From the NCBI RefSeq assembly GCF_014863545.1, contig NZ_CP062260.1:2666001-2730000 (forward strand): DNA of 64,000 bases, written 5' to 3'. How positions within the stretch are numbered: the stretch's first letter is position 1; the number at the start of each line of letters is the position of its first letter. The notes under the pieces are model-generated. The model was given only the letters and a program-made list of their open reading frames with translations. It was not told the origin of the DNA and did not search any database. Shown piece after piece: positions 16,235-24,838 of the stretch. Source of the DNA: Paenibacillus sp. JNUCC32. GTDB taxonomy: Bacteria > Bacillota > Bacilli > Paenibacillales > Paenibacillaceae. The position numbers were made by a program, and so were the translations under genes.

Positions 16235-17011
16235 TTACAGGGAATCATCCATAGACTGAAGCCAACGCCCCATGGCCTCCGACACTTCGTCCAGCTGCTT
16301 GGCATCGGTGATGGCGGGTTCATGGTCTCCTTTTTGCATACCGTAAGCTCCGAATTGCCCGTGATTTCCGCCCTCAATCTCTACATAGGTGGTAGCTTCC
16401 GGCAGATTCTTTTGGGCAGCCTCCCATTTCGTTCGATCAAGAACGCCGTCCTGCGTACCGGTGATCTGAAGCGCGGACAGGTTTAATCCGTTCAGACTGC
16501 CTCCATCGTCAGCGTATGAGGCCATGAAATATACGCCGTCAATGACATCCGCATGTTCCTTGGCATATCTCGCGGCAAAAACGCCGCCTAAGGAATGCCC
16601 ACCGATAACATATCGGTTGTCTGGATGCTCCGCTATGAAGGAATCTGCCTTGTTCTGTCCGAATATGGCAAGATTCAGCGGCATGGAGGCAACATACACG
16701 CGATGCCCTTTCTCCGCCATTCTCTTGGCAAAAGGCGCGTAACTTTCGGGCTCCACCAATCCGCCCGGATAAAAAATAATGTCGGGCTGAATCACTTGCC
16801 CATCCACGGGCTCGAAGCGATAGCCGTCTTGGAGACGTTCAACCGCTACCTTCGCGTCGGTTTGAAATACCGCTTTCGCTTCATCCAGCGGCTCGTAAGT
16901 AAGTGAATCCAGTATGGCAAGACCTGCGATAATTATGATGGCCAAGATGGACAATATCCAAATGAATGGCCTGATCCATCTTTTGCTCCTCGGTTTATGG
17001 GTTTGCTTCAT
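16235..17011 (-). CDS. Membrane-anchored alpha/beta hydrolase
   Basis: This 258-residue protein has an N-terminal membrane anchor (IRPFIWILSILAIIIIAGLAIL, split here as about residues 16-36) and an outward-facing alpha/beta hydrolase domain of the dienelactone/family-5 type. The nucleophile elbow is GGHSLGG (about residue 138), the acid is likely the Asp in GTQDGVLD, and the histidine is in EGGNHGQFG. Relatives are esterases or lipases of unknown substrate. The frame also has a GTG three codons earlier, but the ATG at 17011 fits AAGGG better in spacing terms. It is the first gene of a likely operon with the two-domain isoprenoid synthase, so an ester or lactone of an isoprenoid is one possible substrate; that is inference. 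Confidence 0.85.
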   Translation of the reverse strand: MKQTHKPRSKRWIRPFIWILSILAIIIIAGLAILDSLTYEPLDEAKAVFQTDAKVAVERLQDGYRFEPVDGQVIQPDIIFYPGGLVEPESYAPFAKRMAEKGHRVYVASMPLNLAIFGQNKADSFIAEHPDNRYVIGGHSLGGVFAARYAKEHADVIDGVYFMASYADDGGSLNGLNLSALQITGTQDGVLDRTKWEAAQKNLPEATTYVEIEGGNHGQFGAYGMQKGDHEPAITDAKQLDEVSEAMGRWLQSMDDSL

Positions 17012-17120
17012 GTCTATCACGGTCCCTTCAATCCAAAATATGATATCATTTCAAATTATACCGCAGGGTTAATTAAATTCCTACGCCTGTTCGGACACCC
17101 TTACATCCTTCATAACGAAA

Positions 17121-17149
17121 CCAAGCTGCCGAGTTGATCGGCAGCTTGG
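17121..17149 (-). terminator. Terminator hairpin after the GH2 gene
   Basis: A perfect 12-bp stem (17121-17132 with 17138-17149) with a GTTGA loop sits 14 bases after the GH2 stop codon. The following T run is short (TTTCGTT). Confidence 0.7.
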
Positions 17150-17162
17150 TCTATTTCGCAAA

Positions 17163-20100
17163 TTATGAATCTGTTCGCACAAATCGGAACCAGCCAAAAT
17201 CAAATTGGCTTCCCGGCAGGAAGATGAACGTCACCTTCTGTTTGCCGGCCACGGGCTCCAGATCGAATACCTGCTCTTCATATTCGTAGGCTTGCCTAAA
17301 TTCGACCAGCCGGTTGCTTTCGCCATCCGGATGCGCAAACCGAATATGAATCATATTTTTATCTAAGGCGGATCTGCCGTACACCACCAGTTTCGATGCA
17401 CCGTCGGCTAAGAAATCCATCTCGTCAAACTCGAGGGAGACGTTATTTCCTATCCCTTGAACAAACCTGTTGTCCAACACCGTAAAGGTATCCCCGTAAA
17501 TCCGGTCGCAATCGGCGGCAAAGTTGGGCTCAAAGGCTCGATTCCCCGGTTGAAAATAAAACCCTTTGATGTGCACCTTCTGGCGAAGGACAAAGCAAAT
17601 CGACGTAATGCCGCGCAGCTTCTTGGACAATCGGTAGGTTTCTTCCTGATACACGTTCCATTTGGACTCCTTCTGATAAATGCAATCAGCCAGCAGGGAG
17701 CTGCCATCTTCGCCAGGCATGCCCTCCCAGATTTGCAAAGCGTACGCTTCGCTTGAAAGAGCGAATATCGGAATCGTAATCGTATCGGAGCCATGGGGGC
17801 CAAAATCGATGTCCCGGAACCCGACCTGCGTCTCGCCGTCTCTGCTCGTGGCTACGCCTCTTTCGTTTCCGTTCCCGACTTCACCTTGACTGTAATCATA
17901 TAATCCTGCAGATATGAAGGAGTATGGATCCTTGTATGCTGGACCCAAACCGTCGACCTTAAATTCAAGCTGGGAGATGAGCCGGGTTTTACCTGTCCCG
18001 TTCCGGCTCGTACATCTTAATCGAAATTCCCCGTCGCCAAGGGCTGTTACGATGGCAGCATGGCCATTGGCCTCGACGCTCGCAATATTGGATTCGATGC
18101 CGGCATCGTTTACGACGGCCCATTCGACTTCCTGATAAGAAGCTGCCAGTGGATGCAATATGGCCCGAACTGTCATTTGTCGATTCGCCGGATCAAAGAC
18201 CTGACCCTTTTCGCTGATCAGCTCAATCTTACGAAGCGGAATCTCGTCCCTGTTTCCTGTCAGGCATGGTCCCTCCTCATTCCTCATGCTTGCGGATATT
18301 CCTTGCGTCACATCATCCTGTACGGGTATGGAAGTCAAATGAAGGGATTGACGCTCCATGCCTGTGGAGGACACCTCGATCCCGATTCCGCCGGGCTCCA
18401 ACGTCGAACCGATGATCGCCATCAACTTGCCGCTGAACAATCTTCTGCTTAGGCCTTTGTACGGATCGTAATCCGTGCTGTCCCCATTATCGAGACCCAG
18501 CAGCCGTCCCGCCCCCGTGACATGGACCTCCACCCGGTTATTGGCATTCTCGACGGAGTGCCCATCCTCATCTTCCATGGTGATCTCAACGAAGATGAGA
18601 TCTGTTCCATCGGCCCTCAGCTCTTCTTTATCCGGACGCAGGACGATCCGCTTGGCATCGCCAAACGATCGTTTTGCATCCGTGGCTACGATACGGCCTG
18701 TTTCGTCATAAGCAATCGCTTTCAATTCGCCTTTGACGTAAGGAATCTTCCACCACCCAACCAGTTCTCTTCCTCGTGCATGGTCAATGTCATGCGTACC
18801 CACGGTTTCCCCATTGAGTCGTAATTCTACTTTTGGCGCATTGGAGCAGATGCGAACATCTATCATCTGACCGTCGTTGAAATCCCAATAGGGCAGCAGA
18901 TGCACCATGGGCTTCGTTTTGCAATCCGTCCAGGCGGCTTGATAGATATAATAGGAGTCCTTCTTGAAGGTTGCCGTATCAATCTGTCCGAAATAGGAGT
19001 TTTTAGTATGGTACGGCGTAGGCTCACCAATATAATCGAACCCGGTCCATATGAATTGACCGAGCGAGAAGGGCGTATCCCGTTCAGCCAGAATGCATGC
19101 CTCCGCCGATTTCGCTCCCCAACTTGTCGAGCTGTTGCCGAGGGAGGAACATTGCTCGTCATCATCGGCCAGGATGGATTTTTCGAACGGGAAATGGTAG
19201 ATGCCTCTGCTTTGTACGACGGACGCGGTCTCACTGCCATATATGATCCAATCCGGATGTTCCCGGTGATGGTTCTCGTAATATTTCTCGGCATAGTTAT
19301 ATCCTGCTACCTTGACAATATCGGCACATTGCTGTGCGTTCTCCCAAGGCATATAATTCGATCCGATGGTAACCTTTGCATTTTGCTTAGGATCGTATGT
19401 ATAAACCTCATCCATCAACATTCTTGTGATGTCCTGCCCCTTCTCATCGGCATGGGTATCATATATCTCATTCCCGATGCTCCACATGATAAGGCTCGGA
19501 TGGTTGCGGTCCCGTTTGACCCAGCTCTTCACGTCACGCTGAACCCATTCCCGAAAAAACCTGGCATAATCATAAGGCGTCTTCGGCCGCTCCCACATAT
19601 CGAAGGCTTCCGATACAATCAGCAGCCCCATTTCATCCGCCAGCTCCATCAGTTCCTTAGCCGGCATATTATGGGCGGTGCGAATCGCGTTAACCCCCAT
19701 TTCCTTCAGAATCTTAAACCTTCTCGCCAATGCGGTTTTGTTAAAGGCTGCTCCCAAAGCGCCGAGATCATGATGCTCGCATACGCCGTTCAATTTGAAT
19801 TTGCTGCCGTTCAGCAGGAACCCTTGATGAGGATCCAGCCGAATGTGTCGGAATCCCACGCTATGAGTGACGGCTTCCAAGATTGCATACTGCGAAACTG
19901 CGGAACGCTTGGTTCCGCTCAGCTTCATTTCGGTCACCAATTGATACAAGTTAGGTTCTTCCGGACTCCAGAGCAGCGGATCCTTGACAGCTAATGTTTG
20001 CGTATTTATGATGCTGCCTGCACTGCTGCACGTGTGATTGGCGTCGACCCGGTCAGAAGCCTCGGCGATGATCTGCCCATCCTTCAAAATCACATGCTTG

Positions 20101-20627
20101 ATCAGCACATCATCCACGACCTTCATTTCCGTCTCGACTTCAACCAGCCATCCATCTTCCTGATGCTTAGTCGCTATATAAACGCCGTCCGTGACGATGT
20201 GGTTGGATTCCCTTGTCTTTAACCATACATTCCGATAAATGCCTGCCCCGGAGTACCATCGGCTGTTCGGGCTTTGATGCACAACCTTTACGACGATGAC
20301 ATTCTCACCGTCCCGGAGCGCATCCGTGATCTCGTGTTCAAATGAAGAATAGCCATACTTCCATTCGCCCATAGGACGACCATTGACATAGACGGAAGAA
20401 TCCATGTACACACCGTCAAAACAGAGGAAGACCTGACCGCCGTCATTATTCCGCAACCATTCCTTCCGGTACCAGCCAATGCTGTTCTCGTATAAATCCT
20501 CCGTGTTATGTATGAGCCAATCATGAGGAAGATCAACAGGCTGAAATTGTAGATTCTCCGAATCTTCAACGTCCAAACCGCTTTTTGCAAACGTCCATCC
20601 ATCATTAAACAAAGCTCTTTTATTCAT
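17163..20627 (-). CDS. Glycoside hydrolase family 2 enzyme (beta-galactosidase type) with DUF4982 and a C-terminal CBM6-like domain
   Basis: This 1154-residue enzyme has the GH2 order: sugar-binding domain (from about 5, with WYRKEW and SRWYSGAGIYRNVWL), immunoglobulin-like domain, then a TIM barrel with MGVNAIRTAHNMP, acid/base Glu in SIGNEIYD (about 387) and nucleophile Glu in IYGSETAS (about 466). A DUF4982-type beta domain follows (PMVHLLPYWDF, about 590), then an Ig-like region and, at about 935-1030, a beta-sandwich like CBM6 (VGFRDIDFGPHGSD...). No signal peptide is seen, so it probably acts on imported oligosaccharides in the cytoplasm. The ATG at 20627 has GAAGG upstream; a GTG four codons earlier is possible. 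Exact linkage (galactoside, galactosaminide, other) cannot be told. It is much longer than LacZ-type enzymes' usual 1020 residues because of the extra C-terminal module. Confidence 0.9.
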   Translation of the reverse strand: MNKRALFNDGWTFAKSGLDVEDSENLQFQPVDLPHDWLIHNTEDLYENSIGWYRKEWLRNNDGGQVFLCFDGVYMDSSVYVNGRPMGEWKYGYSSFEHEITDALRDGENVIVVKVVHQSPNSRWYSGAGIYRNVWLKTRESNHIVTDGVYIATKHQEDGWLVEVETEMKVVDDVLIKHVILKDGQIIAEASDRVDANHTCSSAGSIINTQTLAVKDPLLWSPEEPNLYQLVTEMKLSGTKRSAVSQYAILEAVTHSVGFRHIRLDPHQGFLLNGSKFKLNGVCEHHDLGALGAAFNKTALARRFKILKEMGVNAIRTAHNMPAKELMELADEMGLLIVSEAFDMWERPKTPYDYARFFREWVQRDVKSWVKRDRNHPSLIMWSIGNEIYDTHADEKGQDITRMLMDEVYTYDPKQNAKVTIGSNYMPWENAQQCADIVKVAGYNYAEKYYENHHREHPDWIIYGSETASVVQSRGIYHFPFEKSILADDDEQCSSLGNSSTSWGAKSAEACILAERDTPFSLGQFIWTGFDYIGEPTPYHTKNSYFGQIDTATFKKDSYYIYQAAWTDCKTKPMVHLLPYWDFNDGQMIDVRICSNAPKVELRLNGETVGTHDIDHARGRELVGWWKIPYVKGELKAIAYDETGRIVATDAKRSFGDAKRIVLRPDKEELRADGTDLIFVEITMEDEDGHSVENANNRVEVHVTGAGRLLGLDNGDSTDYDPYKGLSRRLFSGKLMAIIGSTLEPGGIGIEVSSTGMERQSLHLTSIPVQDDVTQGISASMRNEEGPCLTGNRDEIPLRKIELISEKGQVFDPANRQMTVRAILHPLAASYQEVEWAVVNDAGIESNIASVEANGHAAIVTALGDGEFRLRCTSRNGTGKTRLISQLEFKVDGLGPAYKDPYSFISAGLYDYSQGEVGNGNERGVATSRDGETQVGFRDIDFGPHGSDTITIPIFALSSEAYALQIWEGMPGEDGSSLLADCIYQKESKWNVYQEETYRLSKKLRGITSICFVLRQKVHIKGFYFQPGNRAFEPNFAADCDRIYGDTFTVLDNRFVQGIGNNVSLEFDEMDFLADGASKLVVYGRSALDKNMIHIRFAHPDGESNRLVEFRQAYEYEEQVFDLEPVAGKQKVTFIFLPGSQFDFGWFRFVRTDS

Positions 20628-20784
20628 GGGTGATATCACCTTCTTCGTCTATTTATTAATCAATGAGGACCGCATATTCAATCAATCTTACTATATCAGG
20701 ATGCTTTATCATTTGAGCCTTCCTCAAAAAAGTTCTAAGGTTTTCAAAGGATGATCTTTAATTTTTGTATATTCTTGCACTGAA

Positions 20785-20829
20785 CAAAAAAAAAAGAGCC
20801 CTTCGCATGCAGCATGCATCAGAGCCCTT
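20785..20829 (-). terminator. Rho-independent terminator of the yugN-like gene
   Basis: Two direct copies of AAGGGCTCT on the minus strand can pair with each other through two G-U pairs to give a long stem, with an inner ATGCA/TGCAT hairpin, followed by ten T. An unusual but strong terminator. Confidence 0.7.
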
Positions 20830-20895
20830 GCTTCATTATATTGCAGATGTGCCAAAAGAGACCAAGCGTCCCGAATCTCTTAGGATATCTTAATG

Positions 20896-21309
20896 TTAAT
20901 GCAAATACCCCGTCTCCACCTCGTCCAAGACTTTTCTCGCTTGTTCAACCCACATATCGTCCACCGAGGCGTCAGGGTCGATCGGCGACTGGAATTGATC
21001 GAAGAGAGCTCCCAATAAACGTGGTCTCGCATGCTTATCGGTCCCCTTATTATATATATGCCTGAAGACAAATGGTCGGCCAAGCTTGATCGTTGCATGG
21101 CATCCGCCGCATTCGCCATCCAAGCTGCCCTTGGTTACGTGAAAGGGAATGCGAAGCCACACCATCCGCTCCTGATCCAATCTCCTATCCAAATAGCCAT
21201 GCTTGTAATCCCAATTGCTGGCTAACGTAAAATCGTGTTTGCATAGATAAGTATCGATGTTTACGAAACGATCCTCCATATTCTCCAGTCGCGATTCCAA
21301 ATTAATCAT
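20896..21309 (-). CDS. YugN-like family protein
   Basis: This 137-residue soluble protein resembles the YugN family of Bacillus, whose role is unknown. Recognisable features are WDYKHGYLDRRLD near residue 33, the VWLRIPFHVTKGSLD strand region, and a C-terminal IDPDASVDDMWVEQARKVLDEVE helix. I begin it at ATG 21309, eight bases after AAGGTGG; an in-frame GTG at 21327 is less likely. It is a single-gene unit: its own terminator follows and 485 bases without a supported gene lie upstream. Confidence 0.75.
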   Translation of the reverse strand: MINLESRLENMEDRFVNIDTYLCKHDFTLASNWDYKHGYLDRRLDQERMVWLRIPFHVTKGSLDGECGGCHATIKLGRPFVFRHIYNKGTDKHARPRLLGALFDQFQSPIDPDASVDDMWVEQARKVLDEVETGYLH

Positions 21310-21794
21310 GTTAACGCCCACCTTCACATTTTAGTTCTAGGATGGACGTGAACTCCCGCCTTTATACGGTTCGCTGCTGCTTGCGGTATCCTGATGACCG
21401 ATTGTGTTCGGGTGCTGAAGTCGCTTATGCTTGCCCACTGTCTTAAATTACTAGTCATGATGACATAGCTCTCCCATTCTGGATCGCAGTTATTAAATAT
21501 AATGCTGACCTTTCCCAAAACAGTGACACTGGACCAACCAAGCGCCAAAAACGCAACTTTCTTCCTGAGCTGTTAGCCTTATTCTTGTTCATATTCATAT
21601 AATTTATGTCATTTAGTTATATTATTCCATTTTGTATCTAGTTCCTTTTATACCGATCACCCGTTCGATTGATTGGTGACTATAATGTCCTGTAAGAACT
21701 TGGGCTCATCTTTTTTTGAACTATCAATGCTATAATAACCCCGTTTACTAAACAGAGAATACGTGGAGTTCTCGCAGAGAAACGGAGGGAAAAC
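21310..21794. other. Intergenic region without a supported gene
   Basis: This 485-base gap separates the divergent yugN-like and tandem-barrel genes and must hold both promoters. It is AT-rich in the middle. A frame of 74 codons (21324-21548, minus) exists but starts only with TTG and has no ribosome binding site. No riboswitch or repeat was recognised. Confidence 0.5.
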
Positions 21795-23591
21795 ATGAAA
21801 GTGAAAGGTTACCAGAAGCTTGCTAGCCTCTTGGTTGTTATGCTTCTGGTGGGGCTGCATACCCCGGCTTACGGCGAAAATAATTCAAAAAAAGCGACTT
21901 GGATATGGCAGACGGACCTGATACGGGATGGCGGCGAAGAGCTGCTTGATTTTTCCCGCGAAGAAGGCATTAATCTGATCTACTTGCAGATCGATCGTCA
22001 GCTGTCGTCGGAGATATACGAGGCGTTTATAGAGCGTGCGCATGAGGACCAAATCGCGGTCCATGCCTTGGGCGGAGACCCTAGATGGGCGCTCACCGAA
22101 CATCTCGATGACATGCTCGGTCTCGCTGATTGGGTAATCGACTATAACGGCAAGGTTGCGGCAGGTGCCCGATTCGACGGGATTCATCTGGATGTAGAAC
22201 CGTATGTGCTTGCCAAGTGGCAAACTGAACAGGACCAAATCATCACCACCTGGGAACAAAATCTTAAGGCGTTCCTGAGCCTAGCTTCCGGAAAGGGACT
22301 CGAGCTTGGGATCGATATTCCTTTCTGGTTTGACCAATACGCCTTGGCGGATGGAACCGGACTTAATGAATGGCTGATCGGTGCGTTTGACCATGTTACC
22401 GTCATGGCTTACCGGAATGAAGTGGAATCCGAGCATGGGATTCTGGACTTGACGCGAGCTGAGCTTGAGCTTGCCGACAGGCTTGGGAAACAGATTCTGA
22501 TCGGTGTTAATACCAAGGAGATGCCAGGCGAGTCTTATACCACCTTTTATGGACACGGGAAGGACAAGTTGAATCAGAAATTGGATCATCTCTCCAGTGC
22601 GCTCGGTTCTTATCCATCCTTTGCCGGTGTCGCAATCCACGATATTCGCAACTGGCAAAGCATGTCTGCTGATGAAATCGTTCCCCCTGGAAGCACGGAT
22701 CCCGTTTCCCCGTCACCGGCCCCGGAGCCGAATCCAGAACCAGAACCCGGTGAAGGCGATCGCGTGCCGGATGCGGATCCGGTGACGAGGGATCCTATGG
22801 TAAGAGGCACTTATATATGGGAAGCCCATGAAGTCGTTCAAAACAGTCAGGAAATTCTTGATTTTGCCAAAGAGAAGAAATTGAACTGGCTATATGTACG
22901 CCTTGATCTGGAACAGCCGTACAGCTCGTACTCGTCGTTTGTTAAACAAGCGGCTGCGGCAGGAATCGAGGTTCATGCCATGGGCGGACATCCGATATGG
23001 GCCCTTGAGGAGAACCGGCCCAGAATGATGCGGCTCGTCAATTATGTGAAGAGCTACAATCGCGCCGTTGAAGGCGATGAGCGTTTCCACGGCATTCACC
23101 TGGACATTGAGCCCTATGTGCTGCCGGCATGGAAAGAGGATTCGCAGCAGGTTATTTCAGAATGGACCGCGAATCTGGATGCATTCGTTACGGAATTGAA
23201 AAAGGATTCTTCATTGGAAGCCAGCATGGATATGGCCGTGTGGCTGGATAAATATAAAGTCACCGGCGAAGACATGTCGCTCAGCAAGTGGATGATCAAT
23301 CGAATGGACCATGTTTCCCTCATGGCCTTCCGGGATGTAGCGGAGGGGTCCAACGGCATCGTCGGGGTTTCCAAGGAAGAGATTGCATTTGCCGATGAGC
23401 TGGGCAAGCCCATCAAGATATCGGTAGAGATCAAAGCCAGTCATGAAGGCGATCATATTACCTTCCACGAAGAAGGTGCCGCCTATATGGAGGAAGAGCT
23501 TGCCAAGCTGCCTGCTTTATTAAAGGATTCACCTTCCTTTACCGGCAGCGTCGTGCATGCTTATGCGTATTGGAAAAGCGCGAAGCCGTAA
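21795..23591 (+). CDS. Secreted protein with two tandem TIM-barrel-like (glycosidase-like) domains
   Basis: A signal peptide (residues 1-27, ending AYG) leads into two homologous domains, about 33-292 and 336-598, joined by a Pro/Glu-rich linker (about 303-325). Each copy begins with T(W/Y)IWxx, has an ALGG or AMGG strand followed by WAL, the motif GIHLDxEPYVL (129-139 and 433-443), a VxxMAxR strand (201-207 and 507-513) and a late (V/I)xxAxxxW segment. The layout of short strands each followed by helices and the invariant Asp-x-Glu after a strand recall retaining hydrolase barrels such as GH18 and deacetylase-like barrels, so the HLDxE carboxylates are probable catalytic residues. I do not recognise a named family. 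GGAGGG precedes the ATG and a terminator follows, so it is transcribed alone. Confidence 0.8.
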   Translation: MKVKGYQKLASLLVVMLLVGLHTPAYGENNSKKATWIWQTDLIRDGGEELLDFSREEGINLIYLQIDRQLSSEIYEAFIERAHEDQIAVHALGGDPRWALTEHLDDMLGLADWVIDYNGKVAAGARFDGIHLDVEPYVLAKWQTEQDQIITTWEQNLKAFLSLASGKGLELGIDIPFWFDQYALADGTGLNEWLIGAFDHVTVMAYRNEVESEHGILDLTRAELELADRLGKQILIGVNTKEMPGESYTTFYGHGKDKLNQKLDHLSSALGSYPSFAGVAIHDIRNWQSMSADEIVPPGSTDPVSPSPAPEPNPEPEPGEGDRVPDADPVTRDPMVRGTYIWEAHEVVQNSQEILDFAKEKKLNWLYVRLDLEQPYSSYSSFVKQAAAAGIEVHAMGGHPIWALEENRPRMMRLVNYVKSYNRAVEGDERFHGIHLDIEPYVLPAWKEDSQQVISEWTANLDAFVTELKKDSSLEASMDMAVWLDKYKVTGEDMSLSKWMINRMDHVSLMAFRDVAEGSNGIVGVSKEEIAFADELGKPIKISVEIKASHEGDHITFHEEGAAYMEEELAKLPALLKDSPSFTGSVVHAYAYWKSAKP

Positions 23592-23610
23592 AATGTAAGA
23601 GAAAGAACAT

Positions 23611-23642
23611 AACCCCATTGCTCATAGAGGAGCGATGGGGTT
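23611..23642 (+). terminator. Rho-independent terminator of the tandem-barrel gene
   Basis: A 13-bp stem (23611-23623 with 23630-23642) with one G-U pair and a six-base loop, followed by ATTTCATT. It may also serve as the end of convergent minus-strand transcription. Confidence 0.8.
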
Positions 23643-23680
23643 ATTTCATTGACGTTTCAGCCGGTGTGACTTGACTCTCT

Positions 23681-24139
23681 TCATTGCATCGTATATTTTG
23701 CTTGTACGGATGGTAGTATCGTGGCCATCTGGATCATCAAACCAAGCATGGCATATACCAGATGTATGAAGGAAACGGAGTCCAGGATATACACCTGAAC
23801 CATAATCCAGATGATTAACTCAAAACCCGAATATAAAGAAAAGGTCCAGGACCAATGCTTTTCTTTGAAAATATTGAATCTTTGAGCTGCGTCCCACTCC
23901 CACTTTAGAATTAGTCCGGAAGCCGTGATCAGAGGCAGGATGCCAAACACGCAGAATAAAAGAATGCCTGGAATTAAATAATCAGGAAAGAAAGAGTCCT
24001 GCAATAATGAGCTGGGCATCCCAATGAGTTCACCACTAGGATCCGTTATAAGCATCGTTCCCCCTGCCAACGCGCCGATCGCCAAGAATGCTTGAAGGCC
24101 AATCAATGCATGGGATCGCTTCCCTTTGATATTGACCAT
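23681..24139 (-). CDS. Four-helix integral membrane protein of unknown function
   Basis: This 152-residue protein has four hydrophobic segments at about 12-31, 55-78, 98-118 and 122-143 with short loops and a basic N-terminus (MVNIKGKRSH), so the ends probably face the cytoplasm. A conserved-looking WEWDAAQRFNIFKEKHW loop lies between segments two and three. No catalytic or transport motif is visible and I cannot name a family. It converges on the tandem-barrel gene. A 120-base gap to the next terminator on its promoter side suggests a single-gene transcript. Confidence 0.7.
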   Translation of the reverse strand: MVNIKGKRSHALIGLQAFLAIGALAGGTMLITDPSGELIGMPSSLLQDSFFPDYLIPGILLFCVFGILPLITASGLILKWEWDAAQRFNIFKEKHWSWTFSLYSGFELIIWIMVQVYILDSVSFIHLVYAMLGLMIQMATILPSVQAKYTMQ

Positions 24140-24263
24140 CTCCTAACAGCCTCAATTCTCTTTAAGATTCGAAGGTCGCCTACATCGAATCTATTCCCTC
24201 TTCTCTAAGTAAGAAATAATATTTGTCACAACGCCACGGCAGCTGGTCCAAGACTCAGAGAAT

Positions 24264-24287
24264 AAAAAAAGCCTGATTACTCAGGCT
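24264..24287 (-). terminator. Rho-independent terminator of the DUF2512 gene
   Basis: AGCCTGA (24270-24276) pairs with 24281-24287 around TTAC, followed by seven T on the minus strand. Confidence 0.85.
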
Positions 24288-24341
24288 AAAGTGATATTGC
24301 TTATAGAAGCGCAAGTCCGTGATTCATTACGCAATGCGCAG

Positions 24342-24692
24342 TTACGAGGCTCGCTGTTTTTTGTTAAGAAGATGCTCGCCCCTGATCCAGCTATGAAAGA
24401 AATACTCAAATGCCCCCGCAAGTACTGCCAGCAGCAGAATCTCCGAGAAATCAATGGTCCAGTTGGCAGCGGCGCCGATGATCCACAGCATGACAAATAC
24501 CAAGCCGGCATCCGCTATCGTGGCGATCATATTGCTGGTGCGAGGCAGAATATATAAATCCCCTACCAAGTAAGCAATGATGGCGATCCCCACTGCCGTC
24601 AATAGGGCACCGATGAACGAAGCATCGGTTAGGGAAACCAACAGAGCCGTTATCATAACCCCATGCACCAATAACTTAACAAGCAGTTTCAT
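24342..24692 (-). CDS. DUF2512 (YndM-like) membrane protein
   Basis: This 116-residue protein has four membrane segments. The family mark is GDLYILPRTSNMIATIADAG after the second segment, shared with Bacillus YndM. Function is unknown; relatives are small membrane proteins of spore formers. The frame extends upstream but AAAGGAGTG lies nine bases before the ATG at 24692, which I take as the start. The C-terminus (HLLNKKQRAS) is basic and cytoplasmic. It is downstream of the histidine kinase gene of the peptidase-containing operon, 147 bases away on the same strand, and could be read through from it because no terminator is seen between them. Confidence 0.8.
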   Translation of the reverse strand: MKLLVKLLVHGVMITALLVSLTDASFIGALLTAVGIAIIAYLVGDLYILPRTSNMIATIADAGLVFVMLWIIGAAANWTIDFSEILLLAVLAGAFEYFFHSWIRGEHLLNKKQRAS

Positions 24693-24838
24693 AATGATAC
24701 ACTCCTTTTTACGGTAGTGTATCCAGCTTGCGCTATGATTACTCCGGGTTATTCCCGGCCGTGAGGGATTTGACGAGCCGCGGGAAACCTTGGCCATCGT
24801 CCGCATAACTACCCAATCTGGAAGGATAGCCTTTGTCT

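Noticed and set aside
21324..21548. A 74-codon minus-strand frame just before the yugN-like gene
   Set aside because: It can start only at TTG, has no ribosome binding site, resembles no family and lacks a terminator of its own; more likely non-coding.
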